From Actinomycetota bacterium (GTDB lineage: Bacteria > Actinomycetota > Acidimicrobiia > Spongiisociales > UBA11373): a stretch of 34,750 nt of DNA. The stretch covers positions 1 to 34,750 of the forward strand of contig VGBK01000011.1 in the NCBI GenBank assembly GCA_016870535.1, given 5' to 3'. Within the stretch, counting starts at the first letter, position 1; each line of letters opens with the position of its first letter. This document shows, piece by piece, positions 21,468-29,450 of the stretch. The position numbers and the translations under genes were made by a program. The notes under the pieces are model-generated. The model was not told the DNA's origin and searched no databases. It saw only the letters and a list, made by a program, of their open reading frames with translations.

Positions 21468-23612
21468 TCAGCCTCTCAGCACCCGCTCCGCCAGGATCAT
21501 GGCCAGGTCCTTGACGGCCACCTCTTCGTCTCGGCCCAGGTCCTTCACCCCGTCATCGAGCATCACGTAGCAGAAGGGGCATCCGGTGGCGATGGTGGCC
21601 GCTCCGGTGGCCAGCGCCTCCTCGGTGCGCTCCACGTTGACCTTCTTGCCGGTGTGCTCCTCCATCCACATCTGGGCGCCACCCGCTCCGCAGCAGAAAG
21701 AGCGCTGCTTGGTGCGCTCCATCTCGGCGAGCCGTCCGCCCGCCGCCCGCAGCAGCCGGCGCGGGGCGTCGTACTCGTCGTTGTGCCGGCCCAGGTAGCA
21801 CGGGTCGTGGAAGGTCACCTTGCCGTCGGCCTTGCCGTTCGGCTTGAGCCGGCCCTGCTTGATGAGGTCCATGAGGAACCGGCTGTGGTGAATTACCTCG
21901 TAGTGCCCGCCGAACTGCGGGTACTCGTTGGCCAGGGTGTTGAAGCAGTGCGGGCACTGGGTGATGATCTTGGTCACGCCCGCCTCGTTGAGGGTGGCGA
22001 TGTTCTGCAACGCCAGCGTTTGGAAGAGGTACTCGTTTCCCGCCCGTCGCGCCGGGTCCCCGGTGCAGAGCTCCCGGGGGCCCAGGATGGCGAAGTCCAC
22101 CCCGGCGGCATGCAGCAGGCGGGCGGTCGACAGGGTCACCTTGCGGTTCCGGTCGTCGAACGACCCGGCGCAGCCCACCCAGTACAGGTACTCGGCGGTG
22201 ACGCCGGGCTCCCCCAGCACCTTGACCGGGAAGTCCACCTCACGGGTCCAGGCGGCCCGTTCCTGCTGGCTCATCCCGTAGGGGTTGGACGAGTTCTCCA
22301 TGCTGATGAAGGCGTTCCCCAGCTGGCTGGGGAAGTCGGCCTCCATGAGGGCCAGGTACCGCCGCATGTCGAGGATCTTGTCGAGGATCTCGATGTCCAC
22401 CGGGCAGACCTGCTCGCAGGCCCGGCAGGTGGTGCAGGCCCACAACTCGGCGGCGGTGATGCGCTCGAACACCGAATCCGAGCCGACGGTGATCTCGGCG
22501 TCGACTCCCACCGGCGGGGAGACGACGGGGGAGCCGGTGCGCGTCATGACCTCGCCGAGTTTGAGCACGATCTCGCGCGGGTCCAGGGGCTTCCCGGTGT
22601 GGTTGGCCGGGCACACCGAGGTGCAGCGGCCGCAGATGGTGCAGGCGTCGGTGTCGTATAGCTGCTTCCAGGTGAACTCCCCGACCTTGGACGCGCCCAC
22701 CGTTTCGATGTCGGTGGCCTCGAGCAGGTTGGGCATCTCGCGCATCGCCCCCTTGGGCCGGGTGCGGGCCGAGAGGGCCATGTTCACCGGCGAGGTGATC
22801 AGGTGCCGCAGCTTGGTCACCGGGAGCACCACCACGAAAGCACCGAACGAGACGGCGTGGACAATCCAGGCGACCTGGTGCGCCACCCGGGCGGACTCGG
22901 CGGAGAAGAGGTAGGAGAGGTACCAGCCGGCGAAGGACCACACCTCGTAGGGCGGCCGCCCTTCCAGGCTGAGCCGGGCGGCCTCGGTGAGAAAGCCGGT
23001 GACCCCGATGGCGAAGAGGAGGAACAGGATCCAGGCGTCCTCCGGCTTGGTCTTGGTGCGCAGCCGCAGCGGGGGGAACAGGTAGCGGCGCGCCGCCGCT
23101 CCGACGACTCCGGCGATGAACACCAGGCCGGCGATCTCGAGGACGAACGAGTAGCCCTGGTAGAACCCGCCTTCCAGGAACTTGAGGTTGTTGGGCAGCA
23201 GGTGGTCCAGTTCGAGGGTGGCGGTGCCCAGAAAGAGCACCACGAAGCCGTAGAAGATCATGGCGTGGAAGACCCCGGTCACCCGGTCCTCCAGGACCGA
23301 GGCCATGGTGACCCCGCGCAGGAACTCCTTGGCCCGGCGAGCCCACATGCCCAGGCGCCGGTCCTTCGTCCCCCGCTCCCAGTTGCGCGCCCGCAGCGAG
23401 AACAGGTACACCGCCACGCCCAGGGCGAGGCCGGTGGCGACGTAGAAGAGGATGATCAGCGGCTCCGGGATGTTGCCGAAGATGTGGCGCCCGATGTCGA
23501 ACTTGGGCTTGGCGGGCAGCAGGCTGAGCGCCCAGAAGCCGAGCGTCACCAACGGCATGGCGACGGCCAGGGCGAGCAGCAGACGGGAGACGGTGAGGCG
23601 GCGCTTCTCCAT
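21468..23612 (-). CDS. membrane Fe-S oxidoreductase, heterodisulfide-reductase-like (NarI-like + ferredoxin + CCG domains)
   Basis: A 714-residue redox protein thought to pass electrons from electron-transfer flavoprotein or acyl-CoA dehydrogenases to the quinone pool. Residues 1-290 hold about six membrane helices of the NarI/cytochrome b type, with His for haem in VFHAMIFYGF and HAVSFG. Two 4Fe-4S motifs follow, CTICGRCTSVCP at about 324 and CTTCRACEQVCP at about 391. Two cysteine-rich CCG-type domains follow: the first (VGCAGSF, LCTGD, CPHCFN) lacks the CC pair, the second (DPCYLGR, FCCGAGG, CPFCYV) is complete. ATG at 23612 has GAGGGAAAGG upstream. No etfAB gene is near. The cysteine desulfurase gene just upstream could supply sulfur for its clusters. 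Confidence 0.88.
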   Translation of the reverse strand: MEKRRLTVSRLLLALAVAMPLVTLGFWALSLLPAKPKFDIGRHIFGNIPEPLIILFYVATGLALGVAVYLFSLRARNWERGTKDRRLGMWARRAKEFLRGVTMASVLEDRVTGVFHAMIFYGFVVLFLGTATLELDHLLPNNLKFLEGGFYQGYSFVLEIAGLVFIAGVVGAAARRYLFPPLRLRTKTKPEDAWILFLLFAIGVTGFLTEAARLSLEGRPPYEVWSFAGWYLSYLFSAESARVAHQVAWIVHAVSFGAFVVVLPVTKLRHLITSPVNMALSARTRPKGAMREMPNLLEATDIETVGASKVGEFTWKQLYDTDACTICGRCTSVCPANHTGKPLDPREIVLKLGEVMTRTGSPVVSPPVGVDAEITVGSDSVFERITAAELWACTTCRACEQVCPVDIEILDKILDMRRYLALMEADFPSQLGNAFISMENSSNPYGMSQQERAAWTREVDFPVKVLGEPGVTAEYLYWVGCAGSFDDRNRKVTLSTARLLHAAGVDFAILGPRELCTGDPARRAGNEYLFQTLALQNIATLNEAGVTKIITQCPHCFNTLANEYPQFGGHYEVIHHSRFLMDLIKQGRLKPNGKADGKVTFHDPCYLGRHNDEYDAPRRLLRAAGGRLAEMERTKQRSFCCGAGGAQMWMEEHTGKKVNVERTEEALATGAATIATGCPFCYVMLDDGVKDLGRDEEVAVKDLAMILAERVLRG

Positions 23613-23738
23613 GGGCCTTTCCCTCGGGGCTGCCCCGGAGTCTAAAGGAGTGTTAACCGGGCTTCACCTCGCCGGCGGCGAGCGCACCCGGCGCGCCGGT
23701 GGCGGCCCTCGCCTCAGCCCCGGCCGCGCGGGCGCGCG

Positions 23739-24896
23739 TCAAGTGCGACGCGAGGTGCCCCGGGCCGCCGCTTCCCAATACCCCTCGATCAACGCCGCGG
23801 CGGCGGCATCCACGACCGCCGAGGTGCTCCCCCGCCCGAGGCTGAGCCGTACGCTGCCCAGGGCGATCGCGGGTTCCAGGCCCATAGCGAGCAGCACCTC
23901 CGAGGGGCTGGGGTCCTCCTCATGGCAGGCCGAACCGGTGGTGGCGGCCACCCGCGGAGTCGCCGCCAGCACGCTGCTGCCGCCGACTCCGGGGAACGAG
24001 ATGTTGAGGGTGTTGGGCAGCACCCGGCGCGGATGACCGTTGCGGCGCAACCCCGGAATGGCGGCGCGCAGGCGCTCCCAGAGCCGGTCCCGTTCGCGCG
24101 CCTGACGGGCGGCCTCTGCCTCCAGATCTGCCCCGGCACGCCGGCAGGCGGCGCCCAGGCCCACGATGGAAGCCACGTTCTCCGTTCCCGGGCGCCGCCC
24201 CTGCTCCTGCCCCGCCCCGCGCAGCACCGGGCCGAGACGGACGCCCCGGCGCACGTAGAGAGCGCCCACCCCCTTCGGCGCGTACATCTTGTGCCCGGCG
24301 ATCGAAAGCAGGTCGATCCCCAACTCGTCCACCCGCAGCGGCACCTTGCCCAAGGCCTGGGCCGCGTCGGCGTGCGTCACCGCTCCCCGGGCGCGAGCGA
24401 TCTCCGCCAGTTCTCGCACCGGCTGCAGGGTGCCGGTCTCGTTCTGCGCGAGGATGACGGTGAGCAGCGCGGGCCCGTCGTCCAGGAGGGCTGCGGCCTC
24501 GTCCAGAGACACCAAGCAGTCGCCGTCCACCTGCAGGCGATCCACCCTCCAGCCCTCCCGGTTGAGCCAGGCGCACGGTTCGGCGGTGGCCGGGTGCTCC
24601 ACCACCGTGGTGACCACCGCGCGCCGGGCGGCGGCCGCCGCCACCCCGAGAATCGCCAGGTTGTTGGCCTCGGTCCCGCCGGAGGTGAAGACCACCTCGG
24701 CCGGCAGCGCTCCGATGAGTGCGGCCACCTCCTCCCGGGCGGCGTCGACCGCCGACCGGGCTCTCTTCCCCGGCGCGTGGCTGCTGGAGGGATTGCCGTG
24801 GTGGGTCGTCAGGAAGGGAAGCATGGCTTCCAGCACTTCGGGCAAGAGGGGAGTGGTGGCGTTGTGGTCCAGATAGATCGGCTCGGTCTCGGGCAC
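23739..24896 (-). CDS. cysteine desulfurase (NifS/IscS family)
   Basis: PLP enzyme that takes sulfur from cysteine for Fe-S cluster or thio-cofactor synthesis, 385 residues. It has YLDHNATTPLLPEVLEAMLPF at the N-terminus, FTSGGTEANNLAI at about 70-82, HADAAQALGKVPL with the cofactor-binding Asp at about 176, the Schiff-base Lys in SIAGHKMYAPKGVGALY (about 202), RRPGTENVASIVGLG at about 235-249, and the catalytic Cys in TTGSACHEEDPSPSEVLLAMGL (about 323). The active-site loop is of the longer class II-like SACH...PS form common in the NifS/IscS family. GTG at 24896 has GGAGGGAA upstream. It is divergent from the DsrE-like gene, another sulfur-related gene. Confidence 0.92.
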   Translation of the reverse strand: MPETEPIYLDHNATTPLLPEVLEAMLPFLTTHHGNPSSSHAPGKRARSAVDAAREEVAALIGALPAEVVFTSGGTEANNLAILGVAAAAARRAVVTTVVEHPATAEPCAWLNREGWRVDRLQVDGDCLVSLDEAAALLDDGPALLTVILAQNETGTLQPVRELAEIARARGAVTHADAAQALGKVPLRVDELGIDLLSIAGHKMYAPKGVGALYVRRGVRLGPVLRGAGQEQGRRPGTENVASIVGLGAACRRAGADLEAEAARQARERDRLWERLRAAIPGLRRNGHPRRVLPNTLNISFPGVGGSSVLAATPRVAATTGSACHEEDPSPSEVLLAMGLEPAIALGSVRLSLGRGSTSAVVDAAAAALIEGYWEAAARGTSRRT

Positions 24897-25048
24897 GAGT
24901 TCCCTCCACTGGAGCGGGCACAGTGCTGCCTCGTCATGGTACGGAGCCGGCGCGCGCTAGGTTCGGCCGAGACCGGCGGGCTGCCACCCCGTCCCGGAAT
25001 CGCCACCGGATTACCCTCCGCGAGCGCTGCCGCCGGATCGGAGATGCC

Positions 25049-25228
25049 ATGGCCACCACCCTGTTCATCCTCAACGACCCTCCCTACGGCACCGAGCGCA
25101 GCTACAACGGCTTGCGCCTGGATATCCGCGGCATCCGGGACGAGAAGCCGGCCGAGGGATGCGGGCGCGGCGCCCTGGAAGGACTGGCCGAGTGGACCCA
25201 GCAGGCCGACCGGGTGCTGGTGTTCTGA
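25049..25228 (+). pseudogene. DsrE-family protein with a large in-frame internal deletion (59 aa)
   Basis: The N-terminus MATTLFILNDPPYGTERSYNGLRL and the C-terminus LEGLAEWTQQADRVLVF are the two ends of the DsrE/F-like family as I know it, in which proteins are about 115-120 residues. Here they are joined by LDIRGIRDEKPAEGCG. The central 55-60 residues, which normally include the second strand and the conserved Cys of the sulfur-relay site (usually followed by LDARG), are missing. The frame is intact and GGAG stands 5 bases before the ATG, so it is translated or only recently dead. One Cys remains (EGCG). The methyltransferase GTG follows 9 bases after the stop. Confidence 0.7.
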
Positions 25229-25237
25229 AGCCGGCAA

Positions 25238-25939
25238 GTGGAAAACGAACCGATCACCGTTGCTCCGGAGGACTACCGGCGCTGGCGCGCCCGCCCGCTG
25301 GGGGCTCTCACCGAGGCTCGCGAGATAGCCCTGGTTCTGAGCACCGCCGGGCCGCTCGCCGGCCGGCATCTGCTGGATGTCGGCTGCGGCGACGGCACCT
25401 ACGCCATAGCGGCCGCCCGCCGCGGGGCCGTCGTGTCGGCCGTCGACCGGTCGGCCGGGATGATCGACGCCGCCCGCCTCCGGGCTCGAGACCTCAGAGT
25501 GGCCGTCGAGTTCTGCCGCGCCGATGCGACCCGGCTTCCCTTCGCCACCGGCACCTTCGACCTGGTCACTGCGGTCACCGTGCTGTGCTTCGTGCCCGAT
25601 GCCGGCTCGGCCGTTCGGGAGATGGCTCGCGTGCTGGCCCCCGGCGGGAGGCTGGTCATCGGAGAACTGAATCGATGGAGCACCTGGGCCGCCTGGCGGC
25701 GCCTGCGTGCCCGCTTCGGCTCGCCCCGGTGGCGGCACGCCTCGTTCCGCTCACCCCGATCTCTGGCCCGCCTCATCCGGGACTCCGGGCTGGTGCCGGA
25801 GCGGGTGCGGGGAGCCATCTACTACCCTCCGCTCCCCTTCCTCGCCCGGGTCATGGGACCGGCCGAGCGTCCTCTCCGCGCGCTGACCACCGTAGGAGCG
25901 GCGTTCCTCGCTGCCGGGGCGGCCAAGCCTGCCCCGTAG
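25238..25939 (+). CDS. class I SAM-dependent methyltransferase
   Basis: 233 residues. The SAM-binding motif I is HLLDVGCGDGTYAIAAARRG at about 44-63, the acidic end of strand two is VVSAVDRSAGMIDAARL, motif II/III is FDLVTAVTVLCFVPDAGSAVREMARVLAPGGRLVIGELN at about 107-145, and a substrate-binding C-terminal part carries FRSPRSLARLIRDSGL. It is a UbiE/Methyltransf_11-type small-molecule methyltransferase; the substrate is not predictable. GTG at 25238 lacks a good ribosome-binding site and lies 9 bases after the DsrE-like stop, so translation is probably coupled to that gene. This may explain why the truncated gene keeps its frame. Confidence 0.88.
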   Translation: MENEPITVAPEDYRRWRARPLGALTEAREIALVLSTAGPLAGRHLLDVGCGDGTYAIAAARRGAVVSAVDRSAGMIDAARLRARDLRVAVEFCRADATRLPFATGTFDLVTAVTVLCFVPDAGSAVREMARVLAPGGRLVIGELNRWSTWAAWRRLRARFGSPRWRHASFRSPRSLARLIRDSGLVPERVRGAIYYPPLPFLARVMGPAERPLRALTTVGAAFLAAGAAKPAP

Positions 25940-25942
25940 TGG

Positions 25943-25984
25943 GGCACCGGCGGCCGCTAGGGCCCCTCCCCTCGACCCGGTGCC
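25943..25984. terminator. inverted repeat between convergent methyltransferase and azlD
   Basis: GGCACCGG (25943-25950) and CCGGTGCC (25977-25984) are perfect 8-bp arms, 26 bases apart, filling the 53-base gap between two convergent genes. The long loop makes it a modest candidate for a two-way terminator. Confidence 0.35.
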
Positions 25985-25992
25985 GCCCGGGC

Positions 25993-26301
25993 TCACCCCG
26001 CCAGGGCGCGCGCCAGCCAGTAGGCGGCCACCCCTCCCGCCAGCACCCCCGGCAGCGACCGGCGGGTCAACCAGCCCCCGCCCACCGCCCCGCCGAGAGC
26101 GGCATACCCGGGCACCGGGTCCTCCAAGCCCCCGGGGACCAGCAGCGTCGCGGCCGCCAGGGACACGAACAGCGCCAGCGGGAACCGCTCCAGGAAGCGG
26201 GCGAGGCGTCCGGCGGGGGCCGGCCCCGCCCGAGCCAGGAACGACACCCGGCAGCCGTAGGTGACCGCAGCCATGCCCAGGACCACGAGCAGCTCAGTCA
26301 T
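25993..26301 (-). CDS. azlD: AzlD-like branched-chain amino acid export subunit
   Basis: 102 residues with about four short hydrophobic helices (LLVVLGMAAVTYGCRVSFL, LALFVSLAAATLLVPGG, YAALGGAVGGGWLT, LAGGVAAYWLARALAG). The VTYGCRVSF and LARFLERFPLALFVSL features are typical of AzlD, the small partner of AzlC in exporters of branched-chain or other amino acids. The ATG at 26301 overlaps the azlC stop by 8 bases. The partner gene directly upstream makes the assignment firm. Confidence 0.87.
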   Translation of the reverse strand: MTELLVVLGMAAVTYGCRVSFLARAGPAPAGRLARFLERFPLALFVSLAAATLLVPGGLEDPVPGYAALGGAVGGGWLTRRSLPGVLAGGVAAYWLARALAG

Positions 26302-26962
26302 CGGGAAGCACCGCCCCCACGGCCGCGGCCACGACGGCGGCGGCGGTGATCCGCCAGGCGCTCGGCAGAATCGCGGCACCAAAGGTCGCTCCCGCGGCGA
26401 GGGCGGCCACCAGCAGATCCCACCGGCTGCGGACCAGCGGGGCCGCCAGGCCCACGAACAGCACGGCGAAGAACACCTCCGCCCCCCAGGCAGCCGGGTC
26501 GAGACGGGCCCCGAAGGCCGCTCCGGCCGCGGTGCCTGCCAGCCACCCGGAAAGCAGCAGCAGGTCCGCCGCCGCCTTGTAGGCCACCAGGTCCGGTTCG
26601 CCGCGGCGCGCCGCGGCCACGGTGAGCCCGAAGGTCTCGTCGACCAGGACCCAGGCCAGAGCGAGGCGTACCCGCGGCGGCCGGGGCCCCACCAGGCCGG
26701 CGAGGCGCGCCGACATGGGGATGTGGCGCAGCGCCAGCCCCGAGGCGGCCACCAGAACGGGCCCGGCCCCCGCCCCGGCCAGCCCTACCCAGGCGAACTG
26801 CGCCGCCCCGGAGACCACCAGCGCCGAGGCCAGGATCACCAGCCAGGTCGCCAGGCCCGCCTGTACCCCGAGGATCCCGTAGGCGACCCCAAAGGCGCCG
26901 ACGGCGACGAACAGCACCAGGCCGTCGCGCAGCCCCCGGCGAAAGGAAGGGCTGCGGAGCAT
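26294..26962 (-). CDS. azlC: AzlC-like branched-chain amino acid permease subunit
   Basis: 222 residues and about six transmembrane helices. FRRGLRDGLVLFVAVGAFGVAYGILG at about 7-32 is the hallmark N-terminus. SGAAQFAWVGLAGAG, LRHIPMSARLAGL and WVLVDETFGLTVA (about 104-116) are conserved AzlC positions. Together with AzlD it forms a proton-driven amino-acid exporter in the inner membrane. ATG at 26962 is the first codon, with weak upstream pairing to 16S rRNA. The upstream 239-base intergenic region carries two similar dyads. No Lrp-type regulator is adjacent. Confidence 0.9.
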   Translation of the reverse strand: MLRSPSFRRGLRDGLVLFVAVGAFGVAYGILGVQAGLATWLVILASALVVSGAAQFAWVGLAGAGAGPVLVAASGLALRHIPMSARLAGLVGPRPPRVRLALAWVLVDETFGLTVAAARRGEPDLVAYKAAADLLLLSGWLAGTAAGAAFGARLDPAAWGAEVFFAVLFVGLAAPLVRSRWDLLVAALAAGATFGAAILPSAWRITAAAVVAAAVGAVLPDD

Positions 26963-26990
26963 CGGGGGATGGTAGAGGCCGGCGGCTGCT

Positions 26991-27177
26991 CCCTCTCCCG
27001 GCCTGCCGGGAGAGGGCCGGGAGCGAGGACCGCCGCCCCCTCCCGGCCTGCCCGCACCACGAGGCCGCCCGCCGGCGGCCGGCCCCTCTCCTGCTCACGC
27101 GGGAGGAGATGCTCTCTGTCCCCCTCTTCCCGCGGCTACACCGAACGCGCCTCTCCCGGCCAACCGGCCGGGAGAGG
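26991..27177. repeat. pair of near-identical CTCTCCCGGC dyads upstream of azlC
   Basis: Dyad one: CCCTCTCCCGGC (26991-27002) and GCCGGGAGAGGG (27005-27016). Dyad two: CCTCTCCCGGCC (27150-27161) and GGCCGGGAGAGG (27166-27177). After each right arm the sequence continues with a related tract ending in GCGAGGAC and ACGAGGGC. The two copies share their arms and flank and lie 134 bases apart, so they look like two members of an intergenic repeat family (REP-like). They could also act as terminators. Confidence 0.6.
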
Positions 27178-27201
27178 TGCCAGCAACGAGGGCCGGGGCC
27201 C

Positions 27202-27924
27202 CTAGCCGGTGATCCCCAGTTCCCGCTTGAGCTCCTCCAGCTTGGCATCGGCCTGGGAGACCGAGATGGCCTCGCGCAGCTCGACCTCGGCCCCCTCCGG
27301 GGTGGCCTCGCGCAACTCGGCACGCGCCATGGCTTCGGCACGCCGCGCCTCGATCTTGTCCTCCACCTTGTCGAGGCTGACCGCCTCGTCGTCGAAGGTG
27401 GCCGACATGGACTCCACGGCCTTGTTGACCGACTCCTGCATCTTCGCCTGCTGCAAGGCGCCCAGCAGCTCCATCCGCCGGGCCGCCAGCTCCTGCAAGC
27501 GCATGGCGTTCTGCTGCACCGCCCGCTTGGCCGCCTCGGCCTGGGAGGCCGCCGTCTCGTACTGGCTCTTGAGGGACGCCAGGTTGTTCTCGGCGGCCTG
27601 CAGGCGCATCGCCACCCCCTGGGCGGTGCGGGTCCACTTCTCGGCGGCCGCGCCGTCGCCGGCGGCGGTGGCCTCCTGGCCCTTCAGCAGCGCCTGCTTC
27701 GCCAGCTCGCGGGCCTCGCCGGCCTGGGTGGCCGCCCGCTCGATCTGGCTCTCCAACTGGGTGCGGTGCGCCACCACCTTGGCCGCCTGAGTGCGCAGCT
27801 CTTGATCACGCTTGCGCGCCTCGGTGATGGCCTGCTCGATCTCGATCTCCGGGTCCATCATCTTCTCGGCCTTGGTGCGGAAGAGGGTCTTGAGGTAGCC
27901 CCAGAGACGCTTGAAGAAGCCCAT
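27202..27924 (-). CDS. pspA: PspA/IM30 membrane-stress protein
   Basis: 240-residue ESCRT-III-like protein that polymerises on the inner membrane and protects it. MGFFKRLWGYLKTLFRTKAEKMMDPEIEIEQAI is the amphipathic start. Long coiled coils run from about 30 to 190 (KVVAHRTQLESQIERAATQAGEARELAKQAL and on), and the end is a short helix with KLEELKRELGITG. I chose ATG at 27924 because AGAAGG stands 6-7 bases upstream; an ATG two codons earlier abuts it. An 11-bp tandem repeat lies just upstream. The next minus-strand gene upstream encodes a membrane coiled-coil protein, possibly a partner. Confidence 0.9.
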   Translation of the reverse strand: MGFFKRLWGYLKTLFRTKAEKMMDPEIEIEQAITEARKRDQELRTQAAKVVAHRTQLESQIERAATQAGEARELAKQALLKGQEATAAGDGAAAEKWTRTAQGVAMRLQAAENNLASLKSQYETAASQAEAAKRAVQQNAMRLQELAARRMELLGALQQAKMQESVNKAVESMSATFDDEAVSLDKVEDKIEARRAEAMARAELREATPEGAEVELREAISVSQADAKLEELKRELGITG

Positions 27925-27938
27925 GATCATCCTTCTCT

Positions 27939-27960
27939 AGATTGCCGGCAGATTGCCGGC
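27939..27960. repeat. 11-bp tandem direct repeat upstream of pspA
   Basis: AGATTGCCGGC occurs twice in tandem (27939-27949 and 27950-27960), starting 15 bases before the chosen pspA ATG. It overlaps the likely promoter or leader and could be a tandem regulator site, or a simple slippage duplication. Confidence 0.5.
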
Positions 27961-27994
27961 TCAGTGTAGGGAATCGCCGCTCCCCAGCGCCGAA

Positions 27995-28020
27995 GGCGCG
28001 CCCACTTCGCCGGGCGCGCC
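27995..28020 (-). terminator. hairpin after the coiled-coil membrane protein gene
   Basis: GGCGCGCCC (27995-28003) and GGGCGCGCC (28012-28020) pair around an 8-base loop, about 50 bases downstream of the stop at 28071 on the minus strand and ahead of pspA. There is no U-run. Confidence 0.4.
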
Positions 28021-28070
28021 CGCTACAGCCCCCGGGCCCCCTCCGCGCCCCGGTGCCGACGGCGCCGCGG

Positions 28071-29378
28071 TCAGCGACGCCGCTGGATGCCGGTGCGGCC
28101 CCCCCGCGCCCGGCCCGCGGACCCGGATCCCCCCATCCTCGGCCGGCCCGCCGACCCGGATCCCCCCATCCTCGGCCGGGCCGGGGCCCCGCCCGATCCC
28201 GAGCCCCAACTCCCCGAGGTGGGTCGCGGGCCCCAGTCGTAGGAACGCGGCTGGCCCATGCCCCCGACGATCACCGCGAAGACATCCAGCCAGGAGAAGC
28301 CGCCGCCCCCGTATGAGCGGGGGGCCGCCGGGGCAGGAACCGGCCGGCCCTGCACCTCGATCATACGCGGATCGGGTTGCTCGCCGCGTCGCAGCTTGGC
28401 GGCGTCGGCGGCGCAGACCCGCACCGTCTTGTTGCCGGCGGCGGTGCGCACCTCGGCCTCCTCGAACGGGCCCTCGTGCGTGGGGTCGAAGAAGCAGGCG
28501 TGCCGCTCCTCCTTGGCGGGGCGCGGCGGCACCGGCTTCCCCCCGGCGAGGGCGGCGGCGGCGTCGAGTTGCCAGCGGGCCTCGTCCAGGCGGGCGCTGA
28601 TCTCTTCCAGACGCGCCAGTTCGGCAGCGCCCTCGTAGGACTCCGCGGCCTCGGTGAAGGTACGGCTCGCCTCCTCCAGATACTGATTGTCCTCGCGCGT
28701 CTCCGAAGCGGCGACCTCGTCGGAGATCTCGAGGATGGTGTTGGCCATGGCGTCGAGTTGAACCTTGATCTCCCGGCGGGCCTCCTCGACGGCGCGGGCC
28801 TTGCTCTGCGCCGCGCTCTTCGACTGGCGGCGCGCCGCCCACACCACCAGCAGGACCAGGCCCCCCACCAGGACGAGCAGCACGACGAGGCCGGTCTTGC
28901 CGCCTCCCCCGCCGGTCGTGGCCCCGCCGTCCTGCCCGCCGTCGACGGGCGCCCCGATGAGGGAAGCCACCACCCCCTCCACGAACTCGACATCGCCGCC
29001 CGGGGTGGCCAACCCGGCGTCGAGGGCCCGTGCCAGCGCCGCCGGGTCCTGGTCCCAGGTGGCCCACCCGGCCGTCGTCTCCGCCTTCACCAGCACCGTG
29101 CCGTCGCCGAGGCGATCGAGCACCGCATCGGCAAAGGTGGTCGCCCCGCCCGGAGGGTCGTCCATCAGGAGCACCACGAAGAGGCGCACCCCGGCGCTGC
29201 CCGCCCGGGCCACCGCCGCCGAGATCCGGCCCTCGTCGGCCGGGAGGCCCGGATCGATCCAGTACCCGTTGTCGCCCACCCGGGCGGCGACCTGGTCGGG
29301 GGTCTGGGCCCCCGCCGGAGCCGCCACCGCGACGAGCAGGCCCACGAGGACCACGAGCAGGAGCAGACGCCGCATCAT
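28071..29378 (-). CDS. secreted/membrane protein with TPM-like N-domain, TM helix, coiled coil and Gly/Ser/Arg repeats
   Basis: 435 residues. A signal peptide (RRLLLLVVLVGLLVAVAAPAGAQ) ends near residue 24. An extracytoplasmic alpha/beta domain (about 25-145) with VARAGSAGVRLFVVLLMDDP recalls TPM-like or related actinobacterial membrane-protein domains. A Gly-rich linker and a transmembrane helix (GLVVLLVLVGGLVLLVVWA, about 163-181) follow, then a cytoplasmic coiled coil (about 190-285). Next is a small Cys-containing segment (HACFFDPTHEG, RVCAADAAKLRRGEQPD) and a low-complexity tail with the 11-residue repeat GGSGSAGRPRM. I do not recognise a named family for the whole. ATG at 29378 is chosen; GTG 29387 and ATG 29375 are alternatives. 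The position just upstream of pspA hints at an envelope role. Confidence 0.75.
   Translation of the reverse strand: MMRRLLLLVVLVGLLVAVAAPAGAQTPDQVAARVGDNGYWIDPGLPADEGRISAAVARAGSAGVRLFVVLLMDDPPGGATTFADAVLDRLGDGTVLVKAETTAGWATWDQDPAALARALDAGLATPGGDVEFVEGVVASLIGAPVDGGQDGGATTGGGGGKTGLVVLLVLVGGLVLLVVWAARRQSKSAAQSKARAVEEARREIKVQLDAMANTILEISDEVAASETREDNQYLEEASRTFTEAAESYEGAAELARLEEISARLDEARWQLDAAAALAGGKPVPPRPAKEERHACFFDPTHEGPFEEAEVRTAAGNKTVRVCAADAAKLRRGEQPDPRMIEVQGRPVPAPAAPRSYGGGGFSWLDVFAVIVGGMGQPRSYDWGPRPTSGSWGSGSGGAPARPRMGGSGSAGRPRMGGSGSAGRARGGRTGIQRRR
28114..28179. repeat. 33-bp tandem repeat, two copies, in the C-terminal tail coding region
   Basis: Two copies (28114-28146 and 28147-28179) differ by one base among the 33. 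They encode the 11-residue GSGSAGRPRMG-type repeat at the end of the membrane coiled-coil protein. Confidence 0.85.
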
Positions 29379-29450
29379 GGCGACCACTCTAGATGTCAGG
29401 CCTCAGGAAGCGGGACCGCCGCCGGCGGCCGGCGCCGGGCGGCCGCTCTC

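Noticed and set aside
26991-27177. Insertion sequence or CRISPR repeat from the paired dyads
   Set aside because: There is no transposase, no target duplication and only two copies with unequal inner sequence, so neither interpretation is supported.
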